The notes: generated by a model not told the origin, from the letters alone. 42,251 nucleotides of DNA from Flavobacteriales bacterium (GCA_947491305.1 CANLIL010000020.1:1-42251), one strand, 5' to 3'; counted from the first letter of the stretch, positions 24,854 through 35,792 are shown. Made by a program: numbers and translations.

Positions 24854-25681
24854 ATGAATATTGGAGAATACAACGAATTAACACTATTAAGATTTACAGC
24901 TCCAGGAGCTTATTTAGGTGATGAAGAAGACAATGATGTGCTACTTCCAGGGAAATATTTGGAAGATGGAATGGAATTAGACGATAAAGTCACTGTATTT
25001 CTTTACAAAGATTCTGAAGATAGAATTGTTGCAACAACAGAAAAACCATTAATCGTATTAAATCAATTTGCTTTTTTGAAGGTAAAAGAAGTAAATGCAT
25101 TCGGTGCATTTTTAGATTGGGGATTAGAGAAGGACTTAATGGTTCCATTTAAAGAACAAAATCAATTAATGGAAGAGGGTAAATATTACCTTGTAACATT
25201 AAGAGTAGATGATTTAACAGATCGTTTGTTCGCTTCAACGAAGGTAAACCGCTATTTCGATTTGTGTACGGATGAGGAATTGATCAACCAAGAAGTGGAA
25301 TTGTTAATTGGTGACACCACCGATTTAGGTGTTAAAGTTATTGTCAACCAAAAATATTCAGGAATTATTTATCGAAACGATGTTAGCAAACAAGCTAGAA
25401 GAGGCTCAAATTCAACAGGTTACATATACAATATCCGTGAAGATGGGAAAGTAGACGTTCGATTTGAAAAAGCAGGTTTCGAGAAATTTGATTTAGCAGC
25501 TGAAGCGGTTTTATCCAAATTAAAATCAGATAAAGTAATCTATCTTTCAGATAAAAGTGATCCAGATGAAATTCGTGAAATCATGCAAATGAGTAAGAAA
25601 ACATTCAAGCAAGCAATTGGGAAATTGTACAAAGCGAAATTGATCACGCTAACAGAAAACTCAATAGAATTAATCGATTAA
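24854..25681 (+). CDS. CvfB-like S1 RNA-binding protein
   Basis: 275 residues in the order S1 domain (about 1-60), second S1-like domain (about 70-135, KVKEVNAFGAFLDWGLEKDLMVPF), third S1-like domain and a C-terminal winged helix (about 215-275, DEIREIMQMSKKTFKQAIGKLYK). This is the CvfB layout; the Staphylococcus protein is a virulence regulator that binds RNA. The exact role in Bacteroidota is not known. It shares an operon with the universal stress protein. Confidence 0.88.
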   Translation: MNIGEYNELTLLRFTAPGAYLGDEEDNDVLLPGKYLEDGMELDDKVTVFLYKDSEDRIVATTEKPLIVLNQFAFLKVKEVNAFGAFLDWGLEKDLMVPFKEQNQLMEEGKYYLVTLRVDDLTDRLFASTKVNRYFDLCTDEELINQEVELLIGDTTDLGVKVIVNQKYSGIIYRNDVSKQARRGSNSTGYIYNIREDGKVDVRFEKAGFEKFDLAAEAVLSKLKSDKVIYLSDKSDPDEIREIMQMSKKTFKQAIGKLYKAKLITLTENSIELID

Positions 25682-25736
25682 TGCTAATTCTGCCAAAATG
25701 TTAATATTTTTTTAAAATGAAGCATAAAAAAGCTCG

Positions 25737-25764
25737 TTTGAATTCAAAGAATATCCTAACTTTG
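25737..25764 (+). promoter_or_regulatory. Promoter of pyrG: TTTG-N16-TAACTTTG
   Basis: TAACTTTG (25757-25764) matches TAnnTTTG exactly and is followed by the GC-rich start CGCCCC. The upstream TTTG is 16 bases away, a little short of the usual 19-21. The leader would be about 22 bases. Confidence 0.6.
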
Positions 25765-25774
25765 CGCCCCGTAG

Positions 25775-27403
<1,629 letters not shown>

Positions 27404-27405
27404 TT

Positions 27406-29265
27406 ATGGATAGAAATACAGTCATTGGTTTAGTTTTAATCGGAGTGATATTATCAGTTTTTACAATTGTTAATCAACCATCCGACGCAGAAATCAAAAA
27501 AGAACAAAAAGAACTTGCACTTCAAAAAAAGCAAGCGAAAGAAGCTGCTAAAGCTGATGCAGTTCAAGCTAAAAAATCAAAAAAAGTTACTGCTTCAACT
27601 TCAATCTCAACTCCAAATTTAAAACAAGAATCAAAATTAATTCGTTTAGAAAATGAAAAATTAATCATTGATTTCTCAACTAAAGGTGGGAAAGTTGCAG
27701 CTGTTTATTTGAAGAAATTTGAATCTTACAAGGACTTTGCTAAAAAAGATGGTAAAATTACTGCTTTAGAATTATTCAGAGAAGGTGATGCATTAAATGA
27801 ATTAGTGATTCCTTTAAATGGAAAGAAAATTCATACTGGTTCTTACATTTTTGATATTGAAAGTCAAACAAAAAATGCGATTACTTTTACCTTAGACTTA
27901 GGAAATGGTCAATTGGTGAAAAACCGTTATTCCTTGAACCCTAATAAATATGACATTAATTACGCTGTAAACATTCAAGGTTTTGGTGGTAAGGTAAGTC
28001 CAAAAAACATCGCATTTAATTTACAAACTGCGTTTAGAAAATCGGAACGTTTATTTAGTGAGCAACGAAAAATGACAACGATTTGCTTTAATAACAAAGA
28101 AAGTGGGTTGGATTATTTATCTGAAATGGGTAACGATGACGAAGTTGCTGAAGAAGATTTTGAATGGATTGCTTTCAAACAAAGCTACTTCTCCTCTATT
28201 CTTCGTCCAGATAACGGATTTATTAAAGAAGGCTCTTCGTTCAAGGTTTTTCAATACTCAGAGGGTCACCCAAAAATGTGGACGAATTTAAAAGATTTTA
28301 AAGCGAAAACTAATTTGAATTTTGCTGACGCGAATAACTCTACTGTTAATATGTCTTGGTATTTTGGACCAAATGACTTTGAAACATTAAAAACGTACAA
28401 ACACAATTATGACGATATTTTAAATTTCGGATGGGGATTGTTTAGATGGATCAATTTATATGCAGTTCAACCATTGTTTAGTTTCTTATCTAGCACAGGG
28501 ATGGGCTTAGGAATTGCAATTTTGATGTTGACTTTGGTATTAAAATTCGTTTTGATGCCGATTCAATGGAAAATGTTTGTTTCTTCAGCTAAAATGAAGA
28601 TTTTAAAACCTGAAATCGATGAATTGAATGCGAAATATCCAAACAAAGAAGATGCGATGAAAAAGCAAATGGATATGATGACATTGTACAGAGAATCTGG
28701 CGCTAGTCCTTTGGCAGGTTGTGTTCCAATGTTGATTCAAATGCCAATTTTGTTAGCCGTATTTAGATTTTTCCCTTCTGCATTTGAATTGCGTCAACAA
28801 TCTTTTTTATGGGCTGAGGATTTATCATCGTATGATTCAATTTGGAATTTCGGAGTTAACATTTGGTTTTATGGTGATCACATGAGTTTATTTACTTTAT
28901 TGATGGCTGGTACAACATTGATTTACACATCGTTAAATTCAGGAAATATGCAACAACCGCAACAACCTGGAATGCCAAACATGAAAGTAATTATGTACTT
29001 CTTCCCTGTTATGATGATATTCTTCTTCAATAATTATTCTGCAGGTTTAAGTTATTACTACTTCATTTCAACCTTGGTTTCAATCTTAATTATGCTATTA
29101 ATTAAGTGGTTTTTTGTTGATGATGAAAAATTACGTTTAAAAATGGCTGAGCGTAAAGCAAGTAATTCTGCAAATCCAAAAGTAAAAAAGAAATCGAAAT
29201 TTCAAGAGCGCTTAGAGCAAATGCAAAAAATGCAACAAGAGCAATTGAAAAATAAAAAGAAATAA
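27406..29265 (+). CDS. yidC: Membrane protein insertase YidC
   Basis: 619 residues. An N-terminal transmembrane helix (about 5-21, TVIGLVLIGVILSVFTIV) is followed by a Lys/Ala-rich linker, a large periplasmic beta domain (about 70-345, KLIRLENEKLIIDFSTKGG) and the conserved insertase core (about 355-575). The core has LGIAILMLTLVLKFVLMPIQWK, where the hydrophilic-groove Lys/Arg is expected, and SGASPLAGCVPMLIQMPIL. The basic tail (ending KMQQEQLKNKKK) can contact ribosomes. It inserts membrane proteins with or without SecYEG. The pyrG-yidC pairing is common in Bacteroidota. Confidence 0.96.
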   Translation: MDRNTVIGLVLIGVILSVFTIVNQPSDAEIKKEQKELALQKKQAKEAAKADAVQAKKSKKVTASTSISTPNLKQESKLIRLENEKLIIDFSTKGGKVAAVYLKKFESYKDFAKKDGKITALELFREGDALNELVIPLNGKKIHTGSYIFDIESQTKNAITFTLDLGNGQLVKNRYSLNPNKYDINYAVNIQGFGGKVSPKNIAFNLQTAFRKSERLFSEQRKMTTICFNNKESGLDYLSEMGNDDEVAEEDFEWIAFKQSYFSSILRPDNGFIKEGSSFKVFQYSEGHPKMWTNLKDFKAKTNLNFADANNSTVNMSWYFGPNDFETLKTYKHNYDDILNFGWGLFRWINLYAVQPLFSFLSSTGMGLGIAILMLTLVLKFVLMPIQWKMFVSSAKMKILKPEIDELNAKYPNKEDAMKKQMDMMTLYRESGASPLAGCVPMLIQMPILLAVFRFFPSAFELRQQSFLWAEDLSSYDSIWNFGVNIWFYGDHMSLFTLLMAGTTLIYTSLNSGNMQQPQQPGMPNMKVIMYFFPVMMIFFFNNYSAGLSYYYFISTLVSILIMLLIKWFFVDDEKLRLKMAERKASNSANPKVKKKSKFQERLEQMQKMQQEQLKNKKK

Positions 29266-29280
29266 GTTTTATTTTTAAAA

Positions 29281-29311
29281 AAATTCCAGCAAAATTGTTG
29301 GGATTTTTTTT
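29281..29311 (+). terminator. Intrinsic terminator after yidC
   Basis: A ten-pair stem (AAATTCCAGC with GTTGGGATTT, two G-U pairs) with a six-base loop ends in a run of T residues, 16 bases after the yidC stop. Confidence 0.75.
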
Positions 29312-29402
29312 ATTAATTTGCTTTTTGTAAATAATACACTATTCCTTTATTTTTCATTAATTATTAAGTAATTTTACAATTCACAATCGTTAATTTACAA
29401 GC

Positions 29403-30473
29403 ATGATTAATTCTGTTATTACTGGATCTGGATCATACATTCCAGAAGTTGAAGTAGAAAATAGTAGCTTTATTGAAAACCCTTTTTGTACAGATGATGG
29501 TAAAAGAATTCAGAATGACAACCAGCACGTAATTGATAAATTTCAAGAAATTACCGGTATTCAATCTCGTAGATATGTGAATGAAGACCAATCGTGTTCT
29601 CAAATTGCAGCAATCGCCGCTAAGCGAGCAATCGAAGACGCAGGTATCAATCCGGAAGAATTAGACATGATCATAGTTGCGCATAATTTTGGTGATGTAA
29701 TCAGTGGCTCTAATCAAACGGATATTGTTCCAAGTATTGCATCACGTGTTAAACATGAATTGGGAATTAAAAATGAATTTTGTGTTCCGTATGATTTAAT
29801 ATTTGGTTGTCCAGGTTGGATTCAAGGAATGATTCAAGCACACATGTTTATTCAATTAGGAGAAGCTAAAAAATGTTTAGTCATTGGTTCGGAAGTACTT
29901 TCACGCGTTGTTGATCCTTACGATCGTGATACGATGATATTTGCTGATGGCGCTGGTGCAACAATTATTGAAGGTGTTGAAGAATCAGAAAAAAGAGGAA
30001 TTATTTCGCATGCAACTGTTTCCCATTCACAGCAAGAAAAAGACTATTTATATATTGGTGAAAGTTTTAATCGTTTTGGAAAAGACACTACCAAGTACAT
30101 TAAAATGAAAGGACATCGAATTTATTCTTATTCCTTGATTCAAGTTCCAAAAGCCATTCAATTTTGTTTGGATAAAATTGATTTACCATTAAAAGAAATC
30201 AATAAAATCTTAATTCATCAAGCCAATGAAAAAATGGATGAAGCAATCATTGAACGCTTGTACAAAAATGCAGGAATTGACACACCTCCAAAAGGAATTA
30301 TGCCCATGATTATTGAACGTTTAGGAAACAGCTCAGTAGCTACTGTTCCAACTCTTTACGATATGATTGTTAAAGGGAAACTTAAAGAACATTCTATTCA
30401 TATAAATGATTTATTGATTTTTGCATCTGTTGGAGCAGGAATGAATATCAATTGCATTGTCTACAAAGTTTAA
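29403..30473 (+). CDS. KAS III-family (3-oxoacyl-ACP synthase-like) enzyme
   Basis: 356 residues with the thiolase fold of FabH-type enzymes. The triad is Cys136 in FGCPGW (FabH has GCSGF), His272 in IHQAN and Asn309 in GNSSVATVPTL. The N-terminal region SVITGSGSYIPE and TGIQSRRYVNEDQS fit the family. FabH joins acetyl-CoA and malonyl-ACP; the altered cysteine loop suggests a different acyl donor, so I avoid the name FabH. The gene has its own gap upstream and no obvious pathway genes nearby, so it may be a stand-alone housekeeping-like copy. Confidence 0.85.
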   Translation: MINSVITGSGSYIPEVEVENSSFIENPFCTDDGKRIQNDNQHVIDKFQEITGIQSRRYVNEDQSCSQIAAIAAKRAIEDAGINPEELDMIIVAHNFGDVISGSNQTDIVPSIASRVKHELGIKNEFCVPYDLIFGCPGWIQGMIQAHMFIQLGEAKKCLVIGSEVLSRVVDPYDRDTMIFADGAGATIIEGVEESEKRGIISHATVSHSQQEKDYLYIGESFNRFGKDTTKYIKMKGHRIYSYSLIQVPKAIQFCLDKIDLPLKEINKILIHQANEKMDEAIIERLYKNAGIDTPPKGIMPMIIERLGNSSVATVPTLYDMIVKGKLKEHSIHINDLLIFASVGAGMNINCIVYKV

Positions 30474-30538
30474 AGTGATTGAAGATGAAATTCATTGTTT
30501 GAAATAAATTCATTATTTTAGATGCTTTATTTTAACAA

Positions 30539-31036
30539 ATGCGCCAACTAGTTGTATTTATTTTTTTAATGATTGGGCTAACAAGCTTTTCTCACGAATA
30601 CTATTTTGCATTTGCTGAGTTGAAGTACAACGATTTCAATCAACAATTTGAAGGAACAATCCTAGTTTCTTCCCATGATTTTGAGCATCTTTTGCAATCA
30701 AAAAAAATATTAACGAATGAATTACCTACCTTTTCAAGTGATTCAATACTATTAAACACGATTCAAGCAGTTGTTGGAACAGGCTTTACCATTGAAGGAA
30801 ATAAGCAACAACTCACGCTATCTCTTATCGGTTTTGAAAAATTACAAAATGGATTATCGTACATTCATTTCACTACGAATAAAATTGAAAATCCAACGTT
30901 ACTCAACATTTCTTTTAATTTGTTGATGCCCGTTTTTCAAAACCAACAAAATAAAGTTACCATCTATTTCAAAAATAAAACGTTTACGGAAGTGTTTTTA
31001 AACACACAACCAACAAAAGAAATACAATTGCTATGA
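30539..31036 (+). CDS. DUF6702 family secreted protein
   Basis: 165 residues with a signal peptide ending LTSFSH (about residue 19). HEYYFAFAELKYNDFNQQFE is the DUF6702 hallmark, followed by a short beta-rich domain with GLSYIHFTTNKIE and LLNISFNLLMPVF. The function is unknown. The M1 metallopeptidase gene starts inside its stop codon (ATGA), a pairing I recall from other Bacteroidota, which suggests the two proteins act together in the periplasm. Confidence 0.78.
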   Translation: MRQLVVFIFLMIGLTSFSHEYYFAFAELKYNDFNQQFEGTILVSSHDFEHLLQSKKILTNELPTFSSDSILLNTIQAVVGTGFTIEGNKQQLTLSLIGFEKLQNGLSYIHFTTNKIENPTLLNISFNLLMPVFQNQQNKVTIYFKNKTFTEVFLNTQPTKEIQLL

Positions 31037-33327
31037 AAAAGAAATTACTACTAATCATCGTTTTTATTCCGGGATTGTTTTTAGCACAATCTAAATTCGC
31101 TCAACTCGATCAATTGCTGCCTACTCCAAATGAATACAGAAATGCTTCTGGCGGACCAGGTCACGCGTATTACCAGCAAAAAGCGGATTATAAAATTGCG
31201 CTTACAATTGATGATAAAACACAGAAGTTATCTGGGGTTGAAACAATTACGTACACCAATAATTCTCCTGATTATTTGGAGTTTTTATGGTTACAACTGG
31301 ATCAAAATATCTACAATCAAGATTCAGAGACAAAATTAATTGAAATCGAAAAAATGGAAGATTTCAAGTCTATTGGTGACGTAAAGAAACGATTGTTCTA
31401 TTACGATGGTGGTTTTAAAATTGATGCAATCACAACTACTTCAGGTCAAAAAATGAGTTATGCCATCAATAAAACAATGTTACGCATAAATTTAAGCAAA
31501 CCTTTAGCACCACATTCATCTATTTCTTTTACTATTAAATGGTGGTACAACATCAACGATCGAATGGCAGTTGGTGGTCGTTCAGGATATGAATACTTCG
31601 AAAAGGATAAAAACTATCTTTATACCGTTGCTCAATTCTTTCCAAGAATGTGTGTTTATAGTGATATCGAAGGATGGCAGAATAAACAATTTTTAGGCAA
31701 AGGAGAATTTGCATTACCATTCGGTGATTACGACGTTTCTATTACCGTTCCTGCGGATCACATTGTAGGAGCGACAGGTGAATTACAAAATGCTTCGGCT
31801 GTTTTGACTTCAGAAGAACGAAATCGCTTTGAAAAAGCAAAAAAGTCTGATACCCCAATTCTAATTACCACACAAAAAGAAGCGGAAGAAAAAGAGAAAA
31901 ACCCAATTTATAAAACCAAAACATGGAACTTTAAAGCGATAAATGTTCGTGATTTTGCGTTTGCAACTTCTCGAAAATTTATTTGGGACGCCCAAAGAGT
32001 AACAGTGAATGGAAAAGACATACTTGCAATGTCCTACTACCCGAAAGAAGGGAATCCAATGTGGGAAAGATATTCTACAAAATTGGTTGCACATACCGTA
32101 AAAACCTATTCTAAATATACTGTTGATTATCCATATCCTGTAGCAATTTCTGTTCATTCAAAATGGATTGGAATGGAATATCCAATGATTTGTTTCAATG
32201 GTGGACGACCTGATGAAGATGGAACGTATTCAGAAGAAACAAAATATGGAATGTGGGGTGTAATCATTCACGAAGTTGGACATAACTTTTTTCCAATGAT
32301 TATAAATTCAGACGAACGTCAATGGACATGGATGGACGAAGGGTTGAATACATTTGTTCAGTATTTAACAGAACAAGAATGGGAACGCGGCTATCCTTCA
32401 AGAAGAGGTCCAGCCTATTTAATTGCAGATTACATGCGCGGTGATAAAAAATTCATTTCTCCGATCATGACCAATTCAGAATCTATTTTTCAATTTGGGA
32501 ACAATGCATATGGAAAACCTGCTACTGCATTAAATATTTTACGTGAAACGATTATGGGTCGCGAATTATTTGATTATGCGTTTAAAATGTATTGCGAACG
32601 TTGGAAATTTAAACATCCAACACCAGCAGATTTCTTCCGAACAATGGAAGATGCTTCAGCAGTTGATTTAGACTGGTTTTGGAGAGGCTGGTTCTACTCT
32701 ACTGATAATGTAGATATTTCCTTAGACAATGTAAAATGGTTTCAGTTAAACACACAGAATCCTGAAATTGAAAAAGGAATCAAAGAACAAACGGATAAAG
32801 CAAAAGATAAATTTATTGGGGATACACGCAATAAAATTGCAATCACCAAAACAATTAACGAAAACGACCCCGAAATTGATGATTTCTATGCAAAGCGTTC
32901 AATATACAAAGTTGATGCTTTAGACAGGAAAGAATTCGAGGTGTTTAACGCTAAGTTATCAGATGAAGATCGAAAATTATTAAATTCGAATAAACAGATT
33001 TATGAATTAAGTTTTTCAAATTTAGGAGGATTAGTTTCACCGATTATTATTGAAGCAACATTTGATGACAATTCAACAGAAGTGGTTCGTATTCCAGCTG
33101 AAATATGGAGAATGTATGAAGAAAAAGTTTCGAAAGTACTCATTTTCGACAAGCAAGTTATTTCGTTTAAAATAGATCCATTTCTTGAAACTGCAGATAC
33201 AGATTTGAATAACAATTCTTGGCCCGCTAGAGTTGAACCTACACGGTTTGACATGTTTAAAGAAAAACAAACAGTTAGAGAAAATCCGATGCAGCGTCAA
33301 AAACGTGTTGAAGCTATAGGGAATTAA
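31033..33327 (+). CDS. Secreted M1-family zinc metallopeptidase
   Basis: 764 residues. A signal peptide (about 1-19, GLFLAQ) exports it. The N-terminal beta domain (about 50-260) includes YKIALTIDDKTQKLSGVETI and ends with a catalytic gluzincin domain: HEVGH at 413-417, 18 residues on to Glu436 in WMDEGLN, the HExxH-x18-E zinc site of aminopeptidase N relatives. A GGxEY-like element is seen as VGGRSGYEYF, although GxMEN is replaced by IGMEYPMI. Substrate specificity is not predictable. It is coupled to the DUF6702 gene. Confidence 0.9.
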   Translation: MKKKLLLIIVFIPGLFLAQSKFAQLDQLLPTPNEYRNASGGPGHAYYQQKADYKIALTIDDKTQKLSGVETITYTNNSPDYLEFLWLQLDQNIYNQDSETKLIEIEKMEDFKSIGDVKKRLFYYDGGFKIDAITTTSGQKMSYAINKTMLRINLSKPLAPHSSISFTIKWWYNINDRMAVGGRSGYEYFEKDKNYLYTVAQFFPRMCVYSDIEGWQNKQFLGKGEFALPFGDYDVSITVPADHIVGATGELQNASAVLTSEERNRFEKAKKSDTPILITTQKEAEEKEKNPIYKTKTWNFKAINVRDFAFATSRKFIWDAQRVTVNGKDILAMSYYPKEGNPMWERYSTKLVAHTVKTYSKYTVDYPYPVAISVHSKWIGMEYPMICFNGGRPDEDGTYSEETKYGMWGVIIHEVGHNFFPMIINSDERQWTWMDEGLNTFVQYLTEQEWERGYPSRRGPAYLIADYMRGDKKFISPIMTNSESIFQFGNNAYGKPATALNILRETIMGRELFDYAFKMYCERWKFKHPTPADFFRTMEDASAVDLDWFWRGWFYSTDNVDISLDNVKWFQLNTQNPEIEKGIKEQTDKAKDKFIGDTRNKIAITKTINENDPEIDDFYAKRSIYKVDALDRKEFEVFNAKLSDEDRKLLNSNKQIYELSFSNLGGLVSPIIIEATFDDNSTEVVRIPAEIWRMYEEKVSKVLIFDKQVISFKIDPFLETADTDLNNNSWPARVEPTRFDMFKEKQTVRENPMQRQKRVEAIGN

Positions 33328-33331
33328 TTTC

Positions 33332-34036
33332 TTATTTCACACCAATGAAATGCTCATACTTATCTTGAATAAAGGTGATTAATTCCATTTCCGTTGCAGT
33401 TTTTAAAAACTCTTCGTTAATGTTTAGGAAAGAAATGAAATCGTCAAATTCATCTTCCGTTAAATTAATGATATCATTAGCAACATATAGCCTAAGTAGT
33501 TCTTGAACAACTTTTCGTTGATTGTCTTTGTATTGTTGTTCTGCAATCCATCTTTTGTTGCGCTCTTTTTTAGAAAAAACCTGGTATAAAGCTGTAATTG
33601 GACTTTGCATCATTTCGATCCCTGTCACCATTCGTGTTTCTCTTAAAGAAAGAGAACTTCTTTCTTCTTTTATTTGCTCCAATGATTTTAAAGGTCGAAC
33701 CACCACTTCTCTTAACTGCTTAGCTAAATGATAAATTGGTATTGCAACTTTATATTGACAATTAGAATCCGCTTTTACGACAAAATAGACCGATTCATAT
33801 TCTTTTACAGAGAGAATAATTGTGTCATTATTCAATAAATATGTTGCAAATGTACCGTTAGGTTGACCAAACACACCTTGTCCTGTTCGTTTATTTATCA
33901 CCATTAAATTATAAAACGCTTGTGGACGCAATGAGTCGATTACTTTTCCTGTAACAAAAACTTTATCGCATTGTTGCGCATGAATGTTATTGAAACATAT
34001 CAATGCTGTTATAAAAAACAAAAATTTTAATTTCAT
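33332..34036 (-). CDS. Secreted protein with carboxypeptidase-like regulatory domain
   Basis: About 234 residues when started at the ATG giving MKLKFLFFITALICF, which makes a proper signal peptide (cut near NNIHAQ). A longer in-frame start 51 bases upstream would bury the signal and is less likely. Residues about 22-110 form a CarboxypepD_reg-like beta sandwich (CDKVFVTGKVIDSL, GVFGQPNGTFATY, DTIILSVKEYESVYF). A helical C-terminal half (about 115-234) has KQLREVVVRPLKSLEQIKEE and several acidic helices. The function is unknown. Confidence 0.6.
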   Translation of the reverse strand: MKLKFLFFITALICFNNIHAQQCDKVFVTGKVIDSLRPQAFYNLMVINKRTGQGVFGQPNGTFATYLLNNDTIILSVKEYESVYFVVKADSNCQYKVAIPIYHLAKQLREVVVRPLKSLEQIKEERSSLSLRETRMVTGIEMMQSPITALYQVFSKKERNKRWIAEQQYKDNQRKVVQELLRLYVANDIINLTEDEFDDFISFLNINEEFLKTATEMELITFIQDKYEHFIGVK

Positions 34037-34105
34037 TGAAGCTAAAATATACAATATGTTTAGAATAGGTGTCTTTTTGATTGACAATATCTGTTAAAAT
34101 CATTA

Positions 34106-34121
34106 ATTTACATTTGTAAAT
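34106..34121. promoter_or_regulatory. Dyad ATTTACA-TT-TGTAAAT upstream of mnmA, overlapping a -7-like box
   Basis: A palindrome with perfect 7-bp arms around a TT centre. It contains TACATTTG (34109-34116), a match to TAnnTTTG, so binding here would block transcription to the right. The stretch ACATTTGTAAATA (34110-34122) is repeated exactly at 35671-35683, inside the XRE gene dyad. Confidence 0.5.
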
Positions 34122-34167
34122 AAAATTTTCACACTAATGTAACTACTAAATCTCTTATAAAAATGAT

Positions 34168-34175
34168 TAATTTTG
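34168..34175 (+). promoter_or_regulatory. Second -7-like box (TAATTTTG) just before mnmA
   Basis: This matches TAnnTTTG and ends four bases before the ATG, so a transcript would be leaderless or nearly so. No upstream TTG at the usual distance. Confidence 0.35.
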
Positions 34176-34179
34176 TAAC

Positions 34180-35358
34180 ATGAAAAGAGTCGTAGTCGGT
34201 TTGTCAGGTGGAGTAGATTCGAGTGTTGCAGCTCATTTATTAATTCAGCAAGGATATGAAGTCATTGGCATGTTTATGCGAAACTGGCACGATGAATCTG
34301 TTACACTCTCTGACGAGTGTCCCTGGATAGACGATTCAAACGATGCATTATTAATCGCACAACAACTTGGCATACCATTCCAAGTCATAGATTTGAGTGC
34401 AGAATACAAAGACCGTATTGTAGATTACATGTTTAATGAATATGAAGCTGGCAGAACTCCAAATCCGGATGTGCTTTGTAACCGTGAGATTAAATTTGAT
34501 GTATTTCTAAAAGCAGCATTAGAACTTGGTGCTGATTATGTTGCTACAGGTCATTACTGCAGAAAAATTGAACATTCAGATGGTACTTTTGGATTATTGG
34601 CAGGAAAAGACCCTAACAAAGATCAGTCTTATTTTTTATGTCAACTAAACCAAGAGCAACTCAGTAAAGCACTATTCCCAATTGGTGAATTATTAAAACC
34701 AGAAGTTAGAGCAATTGCAACTGAACTAGATTTAGTTACAGCAGATAAAAAAGATTCGCAAGGCTTGTGTTTTGTAGGCAAAATTAGTCTGCCACAATTT
34801 TTACAACAGAAATTAACTGCAAAAACAGGTGCGGTCATTGAAATTCCAACCGATTTAAAGCAATATTTAGATTACGGAAAAATTTCTACAACATGCGAAA
34901 ACCTAGAGCTACTTTGCAAACCTTTTGAATATAATCAAGAAATGGGACAAGAAGTAGCTCATCATCAAGGAGCACATTTCTATACCATTGGTCAACGAAA
35001 AGGTTTACACATCGGAGGTCGACCACTTCCCTCTTTTGTTATTGGAACAGACACCGTTAATAACCTTGTTTTTTCTGGACAAACAGATGAACACCCAGGC
35101 TTGAACAGGATTGCTTTAAAATTAGACGATCATCAAATGAATTGGATCAATCAATCATATGCTATTTCTGAAGGAGAACAATTAGATTGCTTGGTTCGCA
35201 TTCGGTACCGTCAACAATTGCGCCCTGCATCTTTGATTCGAAAAGAAAGTGGCAATTACATTTTATTTCCTGAAAAAGAAAGAGGGATTACTCCTGGTCA
35301 ATTTGCAGCTTGGTATATCGGTGAAGAATTAATTGGATCTGGAGTTATTCACTCTTAG
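34180..35358 (+). CDS. mnmA: tRNA-specific 2-thiouridylase MnmA
   Basis: 392 residues. It thiolates U34 of tRNAs for Lys, Glu and Gln, using ATP and a sulfur carrier. The PP-loop SGGVDSS (9-15) binds ATP. The catalytic cysteines are Cys100 in [12 protein letters not shown] and Cys197 in [25 protein letters not shown] and the C-terminal beta domain (about 270-392, HYQGAHF-type [18 protein letters not shown]) fit the family. The end of the gene overlaps the stop of the opposing XRE gene by 14 bases. A palindrome upstream suggests repression by that regulator. Confidence 0.95.
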   Translation: MKRVVVGLSGGVDSSVAAHLLIQQGYEVIGMFMRNWHDESVTLSDECPWIDDSNDALLIAQQLGIPFQVIDLSAEYKDRIVDYMFNEYEAGRTPNPDVLCNREIKFDVFLKAALELGADYVATGHYCRKIEHSDGTFGLLAGKDPNKDQSYFLCQLNQEQLSKALFPIGELLKPEVRAIATELDLVTADKKDSQGLCFVGKISLPQFLQQKLTAKTGAVIEIPTDLKQYLDYGKISTTCENLELLCKPFEYNQEMGQEVAHHQGAHFYTIGQRKGLHIGGRPLPSFVIGTDTVNNLVFSGQTDEHPGLNRIALKLDDHQMNWINQSYAISEGEQLDCLVRIRYRQQLRPASLIRKESGNYILFPEKERGITPGQFAAWYIGEELIGSGVIHS

Positions 35359-35674
35359 GGTAATATATTTTTATTGAATCGTCTGCGTAAAACTCTATAA
35401 TTTTAACAATTTTTTCCTCATTAAATTTTTCTGGTGAATGAATTTCATCAACTGTCGATACAATCTTATCTTTCATCTCTCCAGTAAGTAGCCAATTTGC
35501 ATTAACCCTCGGATAATTTAAGATTACTTTTTGAAGAAAATCAAAACTTGGCTTACTTCTACCAGATAGAATATGACTTATATTAGAACGCTGCACACCT
35601 AATTTATCTGCAAATACAGATGGTGTTATTGCGTGCATTTTTAAAATTAATTGAATCCGTTCTTGAATTGACAT
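35345..35674 (-). CDS. XRE-family helix-turn-helix transcriptional regulator
   Basis: 109 residues. A single HTH_3 domain (about 5-60) has [35 protein letters not shown], with recognition-helix residues in QRSNISHI. The C-terminal part (about 65-109; acidic, ending YYPKSE) has no clear fold and may dimerise. Its start codon lies inside a 28-bp dyad that also covers a -7-like box, a strong hint of autorepression. The gene faces mnmA head-on and overlaps it by 14 bases. Confidence 0.85.
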   Translation of the reverse strand: MSIQERIQLILKMHAITPSVFADKLGVQRSNISHILSGRSKPSFDFLQKVILNYPRVNANWLLTGEMKDKIVSTVDEIHSPEKFNEEKIVKIIEFYADDSIKIYYPKSE

Positions 35675-35703
35675 TTGTAAATAGTTATTAGTTTACAAAT
35701 ATA
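35673..35703 (-). promoter_or_regulatory. Promoter and operator-like dyad of the XRE regulator
   Basis: ATTTGTAAA (35673-35681) and TTTACAAAT (35692-35700) are perfect 9-bp arms around a 10-base spacer. The right arm overlaps a minus-strand -7-like box TATATTTG (35703-35696), and the left arm overlaps the start codon. A protein on this site would block its own gene. TTTA, not TTTG, lies at the -33 distance. Confidence 0.55.
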
Positions 35704-35745
35704 AATAAAAATCTACACTCTACTAAACACTTTAAAATTATAAGA

Positions 35746-35771
35746 ACAAAAAAAAGGAGCTAACGCTCCTT
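35746..35771 (-). terminator. Intrinsic terminator after the 65-residue protein gene
   Basis: A seven-pair perfect stem AAGGAGC/GCTCCTT with a four-base loop. On the minus strand it is followed by nine T residues, and it lies 21 bases after the stop of the small gene. It isolates that gene from the XRE gene. Confidence 0.85.
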
Positions 35772-35792
35772 AAAATATTGTAATTCAATTAT

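Noticed and set aside
29403-30473. FabH (fatty-acid initiation enzyme)
   Set aside because: The triad is present but the cysteine loop GCPGW differs from GCSGF; the family-level call is safer.
31033-33327. Canonical aminopeptidase N (pepN)
   Set aside because: The zinc site fits M1, but the GxMEN motif is missing and the protein has a signal peptide, so only the family name is given.
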